Shown here one piece after another: positions 26,080 through 35,905 of a stretch of 64,000 bases of DNA. Every line of letters starts with the position of its first letter. The first letter of the stretch is position 1. Source of the DNA: an uncultured Bacteroidales bacterium (GTDB lineage: Bacteria > Bacteroidota > Bacteroidia > Bacteroidales > UBA932); the NCBI GenBank assembly GCA_904501835.1, contig CAJGBW010000001.1, positions 1 through 64,000 on the forward strand, given 5' to 3'. The position numbers and the translations under genes are program-made. The notes under the pieces were generated by a model that searched no databases, was not told where the DNA came from, and saw nothing but the letters and a program-made list of their open reading frames with translations.

Positions 26080-29000
26080 ATGAAAACGAATTTCAAATCT
26101 ATTCTTTCTGCAGCATCGATTGTGATGCTTTTGGCTTCTTGTGCCAAAGAAATGACCCCTTCTGCCGGAGACGGCTCCGCTCTTGTTTTTTCAGCAACGA
26201 CGGCTGCAACGAAAACGACCATTGAAAATGGAACTGGCAACGAGCGTATTGTAAAATGGGCCGCTGGTGACGAGGTATCCATCTGGTGGGATGGTGGCAA
26301 TACCGATTCTTATGCTGCCGGCGCAGGTACTACGACAACTTTCTCCTTCGTGGGAGCAGAGGGTGAGGCGACCTATTATGCCGCTTATCCCGGTTCAGCT
26401 GCAACGGCCTTTGCCGGAGACTCTCTCACAATTGCTGTTTCCGACAAACAGGATGGTACTTTTGCTTCTGCCAATATCGCAGTGGCTACTTCCACTTCTG
26501 CCGCCAAGAACTTCCCCTTCTATAACGCTTCAGCGCTTGTGAAGTTCAATGTGGGTTCTGCCGAGTACACCAAGGCTGTTTTCCGCGGCGCCAATGGCGA
26601 AAATTTGACCGGTTCTTACGCGGTTAAGTTTGCCGGTGCGGGAATTACTGTCGGTGACGTGACTTCAGCAGGTACCTCTGTCGAAATTGATTTGAACGGT
26701 GCAGGAACTTATTATTTCTCAGTTCTTCCTGATGTGACTTTGCCCGATGGATTTTCTATCGCATTGTATAAAGACGGCGAAGCTGTTCCTGCCGCTTCTT
26801 TGGCAAAAAATCTTGAATTGAATCGCTCTGTCATTACCGATTTGGGCAACATCGACGGCCGCGTTCGTTCTGATTACTTTGTGACCGTAGCCGGTGCCGG
26901 TAAGAAGAACGGTTCTTCTTGGGAAAATGCCTTGGGCGTTGCTGAATTGCGCGAAATGCTCATCCAGCCCTTGGATGACAATGGTGACCAAAATACAGGA
27001 CAGGCTTCTTATAAAGCATCCCGTCTCAATGGTGCAACCTTCCATATGGCAGCTGGTGATTATCACATTGCAGGCGAGGCAACTCATGTCAAAGTGGAAT
27101 TCTCTCATTACGAGACTCCTGTAAAAACTACCTTCTTGGGTGGATATCCTGCAGATTTGACGGGAACTGAGCTCAGTGGCCGTTCTGCAGATAACAAGAC
27201 TGCGTTTACCGGTAACAAACAGTCCGGTATCTTCACTTTCGGAAACCAGGTTGACTTCTCTTTCGATAAAGTTGATTTCAAGGATGTAAAAACGAATACA
27301 GGTTCGGTGGTTGCTATTTATGCGGCTTCCGGTCAGACCGGTTCTTGTGACCTTGCTTTTACAAACTGTTCTTTCTTGGATAATATCCAGACCGACAAGA
27401 GTCAGACCGGTGCAACCTTTACTACAGGTAAAGCCAATGTAACGGTGGATAATTGCTATTTCAGCGGCAACGAGGCACGCAATGCGCCTGCTTTCAACGC
27501 CGGTGTCAATTCCGTTGTTACCATTTCAAACTCTCAGTTTGTCGGCAACAAGACTTGGAATACTTCCGGTGCTGTGCAAAATGGCGGTGCTACTATGACA
27601 GTAAGCAACACGCTTTTCCAGGGCAACGAATCCGGTCGTGACTCTACCATGTATGCTGCAGGTGGTGCTTTCCATGGCAACGGAACCAACTCTGTGACGA
27701 CCTTTAAGGATTGTCAGTTCATTGAGAATAAATCCAAGGTGGGTGGCGCAATCTCTGTTCAGGAAGCGAAGGTGATTCTCGAGGGATGTACCTTCCAGCG
27801 TGATACCGCTTACAGGAATCTTGGCATTACAAGCACAAGTGGTGCAGACAAACGTGCCGGTGGTGCGATTTTCGTTGCCGGTAATAGCGCAGAAATTACC
27901 ATCAATGACTGCGACTTCCTTGACAACCGCGCTCCTTATGGTTCCGGTGGTGCGATTGCTGTTACTGCTGCAAAATCCGTTGTTATTAACGCCGGTACGA
28001 CATTCAAAAACAACAGCTGTAACTACGAAGGTGGTGCAATTTATATGTTGAAAAACTTTACGATTGCAGGTACGAATGCCGACCCCGTATTGTTTGAAAA
28101 CAACAAGACCACCCACAACGGAAATCAAGTGGGTAATGGTGGTGCAATCTGGTTGAATGAGGGAACGACTTCGACTGTCGCATATGCACGCTTTGTAGAC
28201 AACTGCGCTGGTGTTGGAAACAACTTCTCCAATGGTGGTGGTATCTATATGAAGGGTGTTACCAAATTCTTGGCTGAAAACTGTTATTTCTCCGGCAACT
28301 TGGGCCGTAACGGTGGTGCTGCCAATCTTCAGTTGGGCGGAGGCTCTGACTGTAAGTTTATTTCTTGTACCTTTGAGAAGAATTATCTGAATGCCTCAAA
28401 CGCCAATTTTGGCAGCGCAACTTTAGGAAACTGTAACTTCCATGGTGGAGCTGTCTGTGTCGGTTATGGTACGGCGCAATTTGAAAAATGTACATTCAAT
28501 GATAATATCTCCTACAATGGTTCGGGCGTATTCCATATCAATAACAACTCGTCGATAGTAAAATGTACCGATTGTACCTTTACCAACAACCAGAGCCCGA
28601 ATGGAAACGGAGGTGCTATTACGCTTGAAAAAGGTAAGTTCTACGCTACCGGTTGTACCTTTAGTGGTAACCAGGTGGGTTCTAAGAACCATGGTAGTGT
28701 GATGCGTATCGACGCCAACGGTACAGAGGCTGAATTTACCTCTTGTCTCTTTACGGGCAATATCGCGAACAACCAAGGTGGCGCCTGCTTTAATGCCAAC
28801 GGAAAAGGTCTTTTGAAAATCAACAATTGCGTCTTTACCGGCAATAAAGCCAAGAGTCGCGGTGCCTGCTTCCAGACAAATACGGGCCATGTTATCTTTG
28901 TCAACAATTCGACCTTCTACAACAACACGACTTCAGATTCTGGTAATAGTTGGGGTGTGGTAAGCCATGGAAATGCAACGCTTTGTATGAATAATGCGAC

Positions 29001-29556
29001 TATCTATGGAAACAAAAATACCAATGCATCACAGAATGCTGTCGTTTCTCTGAATGGTGACAACTCCATGTTGCTATCCAACTGTACGGTGATCGAGTCC
29101 GATAATTTATCGTTGATTCGTGCTAACACTGCCGGACACCTTCTTACGCTTGCCAACAATATTTTGGTGAACACCGCTGCAGGTAAAAACTTGTTCGAGC
29201 TCAATGCCGGTGTGACCCTTACGGCTGTTGGCAATGCCACGAGTACTTCTAACGTGACTTTACCCGAAGGCAACCTTGCCGGTTTGACCGAGGCTACGTT
29301 CAGCGGTTCTTATGACTCTGCTGCGGGTGCTTATATGTGGAACGGTGTGGTCAGCGGATTTACGGCAGCCACGTCAGAGCAGATTGCTAATGCTATTAAG
29401 TCTTTCTCTCGCACCGAGGAGTACACGGGCTCAACGGCCATCGGTACACTTTTCTACAACTGGCTGACCTCACTGACGCCCAACGCGTTGACAGTAGATG
29501 GTCGTGGTGTTGCCCGTACCGGTACAATGTGGCCGGGTGCTTACCAGAACAATTAG
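26080..29556 (+). CDS. fimbrillin-like/beta-helix surface lipoprotein A
   Basis: An 1158-residue lipoprotein (lipobox ending LASC, Cys21). Residues about 25-255 resemble the fimbrillin-like (Mfa-like) N-terminal domain: FSATTAATKT, VKWAAGDEVSIWW, YYAAYPG. YFVTVAGAGKKNGSSWENAL marks the entry into a right-handed beta-helix that fills about residues 265-1080. Its turns repeat C-x-F-x-x-N and GGA[IV] motifs, as in chlamydial polymorphic membrane proteins. The end reads WPGAYQ. There is no autotransporter barrel, so it is exported as a lipoprotein. An adhesin or glycan-binding role is likely; no catalytic site is evident. It is a paralogue of the protein at 39409. Confidence 0.85.
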   Translation: MKTNFKSILSAASIVMLLASCAKEMTPSAGDGSALVFSATTAATKTTIENGTGNERIVKWAAGDEVSIWWDGGNTDSYAAGAGTTTTFSFVGAEGEATYYAAYPGSAATAFAGDSLTIAVSDKQDGTFASANIAVATSTSAAKNFPFYNASALVKFNVGSAEYTKAVFRGANGENLTGSYAVKFAGAGITVGDVTSAGTSVEIDLNGAGTYYFSVLPDVTLPDGFSIALYKDGEAVPAASLAKNLELNRSVITDLGNIDGRVRSDYFVTVAGAGKKNGSSWENALGVAELREMLIQPLDDNGDQNTGQASYKASRLNGATFHMAAGDYHIAGEATHVKVEFSHYETPVKTTFLGGYPADLTGTELSGRSADNKTAFTGNKQSGIFTFGNQVDFSFDKVDFKDVKTNTGSVVAIYAASGQTGSCDLAFTNCSFLDNIQTDKSQTGATFTTGKANVTVDNCYFSGNEARNAPAFNAGVNSVVTISNSQFVGNKTWNTSGAVQNGGATMTVSNTLFQGNESGRDSTMYAAGGAFHGNGTNSVTTFKDCQFIENKSKVGGAISVQEAKVILEGCTFQRDTAYRNLGITSTSGADKRAGGAIFVAGNSAEITINDCDFLDNRAPYGSGGAIAVTAAKSVVINAGTTFKNNSCNYEGGAIYMLKNFTIAGTNADPVLFENNKTTHNGNQVGNGGAIWLNEGTTSTVAYARFVDNCAGVGNNFSNGGGIYMKGVTKFLAENCYFSGNLGRNGGAANLQLGGGSDCKFISCTFEKNYLNASNANFGSATLGNCNFHGGAVCVGYGTAQFEKCTFNDNISYNGSGVFHINNNSSIVKCTDCTFTNNQSPNGNGGAITLEKGKFYATGCTFSGNQVGSKNHGSVMRIDANGTEAEFTSCLFTGNIANNQGGACFNANGKGLLKINNCVFTGNKAKSRGACFQTNTGHVIFVNNSTFYNNTTSDSGNSWGVVSHGNATLCMNNATIYGNKNTNASQNAVVSLNGDNSMLLSNCTVIESDNLSLIRANTAGHLLTLANNILVNTAAGKNLFELNAGVTLTAVGNATSTSNVTLPEGNLAGLTEATFSGSYDSAAGAYMWNGVVSGFTAATSEQIANAIKSFSRTEEYTGSTAIGTLFYNWLTSLTPNALTVDGRGVARTGTMWPGAYQNN

Positions 29557-29575
29557 TATATATAATATATAAGGT

Positions 29576-32500
29576 ATGAAAGCATTTTTCAAACCGATTA
29601 TCCGTTTATTCTTTTTCGCACTGCTCTCCCTTGTCTCTTTGGACTTGGGAGCGCAGTCGAAGATTACGGTAACCGGTCTTGTTTCTGAGGAAACAGGCGC
29701 CCCCGTCATCGGTGCGGCCGTCATGTTGAAAGGTTCTGCCAATGTCGGTACCGTTACCGGCTTGGATGGCGACTTTTCAATCAGTGTACCCGAGAATGCC
29801 GTTCTCGAGTTCTCCTTCTTCGGTTTCAAAACCCAGGAAATTGCGGTAAATGGTCAAAGTGTGATCAATGTCACTTTGGCGGTTGATACCCAAAGCTTGG
29901 AAGAGGTTGTGGTCGTTGGTTATGGTACCGCATCCAAGAAACTGATTTCTTCTTCTATCGCCAGCGTGAAGATGGACGACATCGACCGCGGTGCTGAAAT
30001 CGACCCTGTGAAATCTTTGCAGGGACGTGTTACGGGTGTGAGTGTGACCAGTCCTTCCGGTATCCCCGGTGCGGCTCCCAACATCATTGTGCGTGGTGTC
30101 AGCTCTATTTCCGGCTCATCATCTCCTCTTTATGTAGTAGATGGAATTCCTGCCGAGAGCTATCCCAATATCAACGCCAACGATATTGAGAGTATGGAGG
30201 TCTTGAAAGATGCGTCTGCAACAGCCATTTATGGTAGCCGTGCCAACGCCGGTGTCATCATCATCACCACCAAATCCGGTAAAGCCGGTAAGACCAAGGT
30301 GGATGTGGATGCGAACTTCGGTCTGGCGCAGGTGGCTAATGATATCAAGATGGCCAACACCAGCCAGTATATCGATGTGATGCAGGCTGCTATCGATAAC
30401 TATAACGTGTATGTAGCAGAAAAAGGTTCCGGAAGTTTGAAAGAGCTTTACATTCCTGATAATCCTGCGGATTTCGACTGGGTGGGTGCTATTTCTCGCA
30501 AATGGGCCCAGAGACGTGCTGTCACGGCCAGTCTTCAAGGCGGTTCAGACAAGACCACTTTCTATATTTCTACCGGTTACGAAGGTCAGGAAGGTTATCT
30601 CAATAAGACTGAGTTTAACAAATATACCATCCGTACCAAAGTAGGACACGAAATCGCAAAATGGATCAAGCTCAATGTCAATATCGCCGGCGCGTATGCC
30701 CGTTACGACATGACCGAGGAGCAGGATGGTTCCTTGAAGGTGCTTCGTGCAGCCCGTGAGGAGCAGCCTTGGTACACCCCTTATTGTACCCGTTCTATCA
30801 ACGATTTCGGAAAGGAAGTTCGCGAGAATGCTTACAGCGGCGACTATCGTACCATGAGTACAGACGCGCTGGTGCGTCACAATCCTGTGATGTGTATCAA
30901 TGAGGAAGACTACTACAACAATAAGTACCAGCTTTCCGGTACGGCTTCCTTTGATATCACGCCGATCAAGGGTTTGAAATATACCCCTTCTATCAGCGCT
31001 TATACCATTTATGATCATAGCATCAAGAAACTCACCGAGAAAAATACCGAGCGTGGTTACAAAGATGGTTGGCATGCCCTTACGGAGCAGAAGAACAATT
31101 CTATCCGCTGGGTGTTTGACAACGTGATCAGCTGGAATCACGAGTGGGAAAAATTGACCTACAACTTGATGGCGGGTCACTCTTTTGAGAAATATGAGTA
31201 CAATACCTTTGGTGCAGCCTCTGATAACTACGCCAATCAGGCTTTCCCCTCATCAGGATTTAACTTGATTACTTCAGGTTCTAATATTTACGCCGGTTCT
31301 ATCGGATACAATGCTTACGCGCTTGAGTCTTACTTTGCACGTGCTGCATTCAACTGGGACAACCGTTATATCCTTAACTTGTCCTTCCGTGCTGACGGTT
31401 CTTCCCGTTTCCCGAAGAACAACCGTTTCGGATTCTTCCCTGCCGGCTCTTTCGCCTGGATTATGACCAACGAGCCTTTCTTCCCGAAAGACACCGCATT
31501 GAGCCAATTTAAGCTCCGTGCTTCTGTGGGTCAGACCGGTTCTATGGCAGGTATCGGCAACTGGGCTGCCATGAACCTTGTGAATGCAGGTTCTTCTTAC
31601 AATGGCGTGTCCGGTCTTGCTTTCGGTGCTCCTGCACAGGATCTCAAATGGGAGAAATCTACCAAGTACAACATCGGTTTCGACTCGGATTGGTTCTCTG
31701 ATAAGATGTATGCCAACTTCGACTTCTATTATTCAAGAACCGACGATTTGCTTTATAGCAAACCTGTTATCGCAACTTCCGGTTATACCTCACTTACTTC
31801 CAACATTGGTCAGATGGACAACCTCGGTATCGAACTTACCGTAGGTGGTACCGTGTTGAATGTGGGCGATTTCAAATGGGATATGATGGCCAACTTCTCA
31901 TGGGCAAAGAACAAACTCGTGAAACTGTTGGATAATACCGATTTGATTTATGTGAACTCTTCCAACCTTTATGGTGGAAACAAACACGCGATTATTACCG
32001 GCCAGCCTATCAGTACCTGGTATATGCTCAAGGCTGAAGGCCTCTATCAAGATGATAGCGAGGTACCTGAAAAATTGTATGCCAAGGGTGTACGTGCAGG
32101 TGACGTGAAATACTACGACGCCAATGGTGACGGTGATATCGATTACAACAACGACCGCGTCATCAATGGCAAGGCAACGGCCGATTTCTTCGGTGGTTTG
32201 AATTCCAATATGAGCTGGAATGGCCTGGAACTCAATATCTTCTGTCAGTATAGCATAGGCGGTAAGATTTTCGCCGCTTGGAAAGGTGCCGGTCAGGAAG
32301 GTACGGAGCATATGGGACTTTCTTCCGGTAGTGTCGTGGCCGACAATGCCAAGAGCACAACCCAATACTTCAACGTAAGCCGTCATGCTGCCTTGAATTA
32401 TTGGAGAGGCGAGGGTACTTCCAATACCATTCCCCGTCCTACCGTTGCCGGTATGCACACGGGTTGGGATGTGGATTACAATATCTTGACCTCATCCCGT

Positions 32501-32761
32501 TTCTTGCAGGATGCTTCCTACTTCAAGGTAAAGACCATTACTTTGGCTTATCACTTGCCTCAAAGATGGATGGATCGCATCAAGATGGGTGGAATCAAGG
32601 TGTTCTTTACGGTGGATAACGCCTTCACCTTTACTTCTTATGATGGTTATGACCCTGAAGTTTCCATCGACAGCGGCCCTGCGGGTGCCAACTACGGTGT
32701 GGACTTCGGTTATCAGCCGACGCTTCGTTCTTTCTTGTTGGGAGCCTCATTTAAATTCTAA
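29576..32761 (+). CDS. SusC/RagA-type TonB-linked outer membrane transporter
   Basis: A 1061-residue TonB-dependent transporter. A signal peptide (about 1-24, ends LGAQ) is followed by a carboxypeptidase-regulatory-like domain (about 27-105), a TonB-box-like EEVVVVGYG stretch, and a plug with the SusC signature (SLQGRVTGVSV, GSSSPLYVVDGIP, SMEVLKDASATAIYGSRANAGVI). The rest is a 22-strand barrel ending in an aromatic strand (LGASFKF). It imports an oligomeric nutrient together with the SusD partner 14 bases downstream. The substrate is not named by sequence. The neighbours suggest a phosphodiester-containing compound. Confidence 0.95.
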   Translation: MKAFFKPIIRLFFFALLSLVSLDLGAQSKITVTGLVSEETGAPVIGAAVMLKGSANVGTVTGLDGDFSISVPENAVLEFSFFGFKTQEIAVNGQSVINVTLAVDTQSLEEVVVVGYGTASKKLISSSIASVKMDDIDRGAEIDPVKSLQGRVTGVSVTSPSGIPGAAPNIIVRGVSSISGSSSPLYVVDGIPAESYPNINANDIESMEVLKDASATAIYGSRANAGVIIITTKSGKAGKTKVDVDANFGLAQVANDIKMANTSQYIDVMQAAIDNYNVYVAEKGSGSLKELYIPDNPADFDWVGAISRKWAQRRAVTASLQGGSDKTTFYISTGYEGQEGYLNKTEFNKYTIRTKVGHEIAKWIKLNVNIAGAYARYDMTEEQDGSLKVLRAAREEQPWYTPYCTRSINDFGKEVRENAYSGDYRTMSTDALVRHNPVMCINEEDYYNNKYQLSGTASFDITPIKGLKYTPSISAYTIYDHSIKKLTEKNTERGYKDGWHALTEQKNNSIRWVFDNVISWNHEWEKLTYNLMAGHSFEKYEYNTFGAASDNYANQAFPSSGFNLITSGSNIYAGSIGYNAYALESYFARAAFNWDNRYILNLSFRADGSSRFPKNNRFGFFPAGSFAWIMTNEPFFPKDTALSQFKLRASVGQTGSMAGIGNWAAMNLVNAGSSYNGVSGLAFGAPAQDLKWEKSTKYNIGFDSDWFSDKMYANFDFYYSRTDDLLYSKPVIATSGYTSLTSNIGQMDNLGIELTVGGTVLNVGDFKWDMMANFSWAKNKLVKLLDNTDLIYVNSSNLYGGNKHAIITGQPISTWYMLKAEGLYQDDSEVPEKLYAKGVRAGDVKYYDANGDGDIDYNNDRVINGKATADFFGGLNSNMSWNGLELNIFCQYSIGGKIFAAWKGAGQEGTEHMGLSSGSVVADNAKSTTQYFNVSRHAALNYWRGEGTSNTIPRPTVAGMHTGWDVDYNILTSSRFLQDASYFKVKTITLAYHLPQRWMDRIKMGGIKVFFTVDNAFTFTSYDGYDPEVSIDSGPAGANYGVDFGYQPTLRSFLLGASFKF

Positions 32762-32775
32762 AAAAGGAGAGAATT

Positions 32776-34224
32776 ATGAAAAGTGTAAAATATATTTTGA
32801 TTTCAGCTTTGTCTGTGCTTCTCGTCTCTTCTTGTGGAAAGATGTTGGATGAGATTGCCCCCAAAGGCGCCATCAGTACTGAAGATTTGTCTGATGGTGA
32901 TATTGCCCTTTTGTCCAATGGTGTGATGCACCAGTTTGAGGCCATCGTGAGCAATTTGTGGTTTGAGGGAGATTTTCTCGCAGAGAACTTTACCGGTGGC
33001 CCTGGCTTTACCATTGCTGACCCCCATTCAGACACCCAGTCTGCATCTTCTTCCACCGCACTTTCCCGTTGGACATATTGCTATGGTAAACTTCAGTATG
33101 CCAACCTTTTGTTGGATGCTGCTCAAGGAAATACCTCTGTCAATGCCAAGAAAGCGCTTGCTACAGGTCATTTCTTCCGTGCTTACATCTATTTCAATCT
33201 GGTTACCCGTTATGGTGGTGTTCCCATCATCAAAACTCCTACCAATCTTGACAATAGTGTTCCCCGCGCGTCAGAAGCAGAGGTGTGGAATTTTATTCGC
33301 GAAGACCTCAATGCGGCAGAAACCTATATGGCCGGTATGGCTTATGAGGGTTATGCCTATGTTTCTATCGAGGCTATCAAGACGCTGGATGCCAAGGTTG
33401 ATTTGTGGTGTGGTGACTATACCAATGCCATTTCCAAGGCCGACGATGTGATTTCTTCTTCTGCCGGATTTGCCTTGACCAATACTTCTGCCTCTTGGGC
33501 TGAAATGTTCATCTTTGGAAACAAATCCAGCGAGGTGATTTTTGCCCCCGTCAACATCCGTAATACAGATTACATCCGTATTTATGAGAAGGTAAATGAT
33601 ACCGACGGTTCGTTCAACTATTCGGCAGACCCTGCTATTTATAGTGGCTTGTTTGCCGATGTGACCGAGAAATCCGGTGATATTCGTGCCGTCGCTACTT
33701 TTGGAGACGATAAAACACGTGTAATCAAGTTCCCCAACGGACAAGGTGGCCAGTATATCAAGAATGAAAAACCTTCCGAGTCTCCTTTGCTCGTATTCCG
33801 TCTGGCTGATGTGTATGCGATTAAGGCAGAGGCACAATGGCTCGGTGGCAGTTTGAATGACGCCAAAGCGACCTTGAAGACCTGGATGGATGCTCGTTAC
33901 AACAGCGTGGATTTGTCAGCTGTTACGACCGATGAGGCTTTTGAGGCGGTACTTTTGGATGAGTATCAGCGCGAATTCTTTGCTGAAGGTCGTCGTTGGT
34001 TTGATATCAAGCGTCTGTCTATCCGTCGTCACGGTTATGTGGATGCCAACAACTACCAATCCGGAAACTTTACTACTTGGATCAAGGCTATTTACCCGGG
34101 TCAGACCGGCTATGCTGTGGATGGTTGGAATGACCGTCACCAGTTGATGTACTGGCCTATTCCCCAGGCTCAAAGAGACCAGTCTTATGGCGCTTTGACC
34201 CAGAACCCCGGTTACGAACAATAA
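32776..34224 (+). CDS. SusD/RagB-type nutrient-binding lipoprotein
   Basis: A 482-residue surface lipoprotein (lipobox ending VSSC, Cys20) that forms the lid on the SusC barrel. TPR-like helices carry family landmarks: GHFFRAYIYFNLVTRYGGVP and the C-terminal LDEYQREFFAEGRRWFDIKR, with YWPIPQAQRDQS and NPGY at the end. It is immediately downstream of SusC. Together they define the locus as a Sus-like uptake system. Confidence 0.95.
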   Translation: MKSVKYILISALSVLLVSSCGKMLDEIAPKGAISTEDLSDGDIALLSNGVMHQFEAIVSNLWFEGDFLAENFTGGPGFTIADPHSDTQSASSSTALSRWTYCYGKLQYANLLLDAAQGNTSVNAKKALATGHFFRAYIYFNLVTRYGGVPIIKTPTNLDNSVPRASEAEVWNFIREDLNAAETYMAGMAYEGYAYVSIEAIKTLDAKVDLWCGDYTNAISKADDVISSSAGFALTNTSASWAEMFIFGNKSSEVIFAPVNIRNTDYIRIYEKVNDTDGSFNYSADPAIYSGLFADVTEKSGDIRAVATFGDDKTRVIKFPNGQGGQYIKNEKPSESPLLVFRLADVYAIKAEAQWLGGSLNDAKATLKTWMDARYNSVDLSAVTTDEAFEAVLLDEYQREFFAEGRRWFDIKRLSIRRHGYVDANNYQSGNFTTWIKAIYPGQTGYAVDGWNDRHQLMYWPIPQAQRDQSYGALTQNPGYEQ

Positions 34225-34241
34225 AATTTAATAACTCAAAT

Positions 34242-35891
34242 ATGAAAAAGAATCTTTTTAGAACGCTTGTTGCGGCAATGGCTGTTTTTGTCGCAAGTTG
34301 TACCTCTGAAGGAAATGGCGGTGGAGAAACAGCGCTCAATCCCAATTTTGACATTAACCCTGCAAAACCTGCGGCTGGTGCATCGGTTTCTTTCCAAAGC
34401 ACCACGACCGGTGGCAGTGGTGACTACACCTACAAATGGACGGTAGATAACAAAGTGCAGTCAGAGACTTCCGCCTTGTTGACCTATACCTTCAAAACCG
34501 GTGGTGCCTTCGTGGTAAGATTGGATGTGACCGATGGTTCCGGAAAATCTGCATACAAGAGAAAAACGGTTGTGGTAGCGGCTCCTGCTGTGGCTGAGAC
34601 CGGTGAACTTACCTTGAACTGGTTGGGTAAGATGATGGGTTATAGCACCATTTCTACCCCTGCAATTGCTGATGATGGCTCAATTTATTCAACATGCCGT
34701 AACGGTAAACTCTACAAATGGAGCACTACTGGTTCTTCTGTATGGGAGAAAGAAATCTGGAAAGAGTCAACAGCTGTGAGTGGTTATGGTACTCCTGTGA
34801 TTGATACCGACGGCACTATCTTCATCTCTGGTGGTGATGGTGGTACTGGCAATGGTGTATTGAAGGCTTTCGCTGCCAACGGAACTGAAAAATGGAAATT
34901 TACCGAGTGGTATCGCGCTGATGGCAGCACACCTGCTCCCAGCTGTACCGCTACGCTTCCTTCTTTGGGTGCTACCAATTTGTACTTCGGTCACACCGGA
35001 CAGAATGGTATTGTTGCTTCCATCAACAAAGCAACCGGTAAACGTAATGGTTTTGCCGCTCCTGCAGGTGGTGCCCGTCAGGGTATTGCTTTGACCAGCA
35101 CCGGTAAGATCGCTTGGATGGGTGGTACTTTCGGTTTGTTCGGTATGTCTACTGCCACCATCGATAATTCCGGTAATGCTCCTATGCAACACACCTGGCG
35201 TATCTTTAGTGATGGCGTTGAGAAATCTACCCAGAACCCCATGGGTGGTATGGCGCTTACCAAAATTGATGGCAAATATTATATTTGTGGTATCGCTACT
35301 GATGAGAGAGGAACCAAGGTTTATGCGGTAAGCATGGACAACGGTGAGGCACTCAGCGTTACCTATATCGAGGATACTGAAGCACAGGACCAGGGTGGTG
35401 TCGTAATTGATGCTGATGGCAACATCGTAGCCGCTTTGAACAACACTTTGGGTTCTGCCAATGGTGGCGTTGTGGTTATTAATCCTAAAAACGGTCAGGT
35501 GGTATGCCGCTACAGAACCGCAGAGAAAGTTTCCGGTTCTCCCGCTATTGACAAGGCTGGTAATATCCACTTCGGTACAGAGTCCGGTTACTACTATGTG
35601 GTAAATCCCGAGGGTAGCGACTGTGAGTTGCTCGTGAAGAGAAACTTGGCTGACATCATTTTGGCTGACAGCCGTTACAAAAACGAGACTCACTTGTCAA
35701 AATTGTACACCGCTAAAATCTGGTGTTCTCCCGTTATCGGAGACGATGGTAAGATTTTCATTACCTTCACCGATGATGAGACCCGTGCATTCGGTGGTCT
35801 TGTTTGTTTGAGCTACGAGGGTTGTAAAGGTCCTGCAGCATCTAACTGGCCTATGTACGGACAGAACCGTCGTCATACCAACACGTTCTAA
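34242..35891 (+). CDS. PKD plus PQQ-like beta-propeller lipoprotein
   Basis: A 549-residue lipoprotein (lipobox ending VASC, Cys20). A PKD-type Ig-like domain at about 35-110 (SGDYTYKWTVDN, TYTFKTGGAFVVRLDVTDGSG) is followed by a PQQ/pyrrolo-quinoline-quinone-like beta-propeller. The blades show repeats such as PAIADDGSIY, VIDTDGTIFISGG and VVIDADGNIVA, and the end is MYGQNRRHTNTF. Position 17 bases after susD is where SusE/SusF-like surface binding proteins usually sit. A ligand-binding function is inferred. It is a paralogue of the C-terminal half of the protein at 37016. Confidence 0.8.
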   Translation: MKKNLFRTLVAAMAVFVASCTSEGNGGGETALNPNFDINPAKPAAGASVSFQSTTTGGSGDYTYKWTVDNKVQSETSALLTYTFKTGGAFVVRLDVTDGSGKSAYKRKTVVVAAPAVAETGELTLNWLGKMMGYSTISTPAIADDGSIYSTCRNGKLYKWSTTGSSVWEKEIWKESTAVSGYGTPVIDTDGTIFISGGDGGTGNGVLKAFAANGTEKWKFTEWYRADGSTPAPSCTATLPSLGATNLYFGHTGQNGIVASINKATGKRNGFAAPAGGARQGIALTSTGKIAWMGGTFGLFGMSTATIDNSGNAPMQHTWRIFSDGVEKSTQNPMGGMALTKIDGKYYICGIATDERGTKVYAVSMDNGEALSVTYIEDTEAQDQGGVVIDADGNIVAALNNTLGSANGGVVVINPKNGQVVCRYRTAEKVSGSPAIDKAGNIHFGTESGYYYVVNPEGSDCELLVKRNLADIILADSRYKNETHLSKLYTAKIWCSPVIGDDGKIFITFTDDETRAFGGLVCLSYEGCKGPAASNWPMYGQNRRHTNTF

Positions 35892-35905
35892 TCGTGAAAT
35901 TGATA

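Noticed and set aside
26719..27108. Several antisense frames within the beta-helix and SusC genes
   Set aside because: They are shadows of the repetitive coding strand, with no start context or family features.
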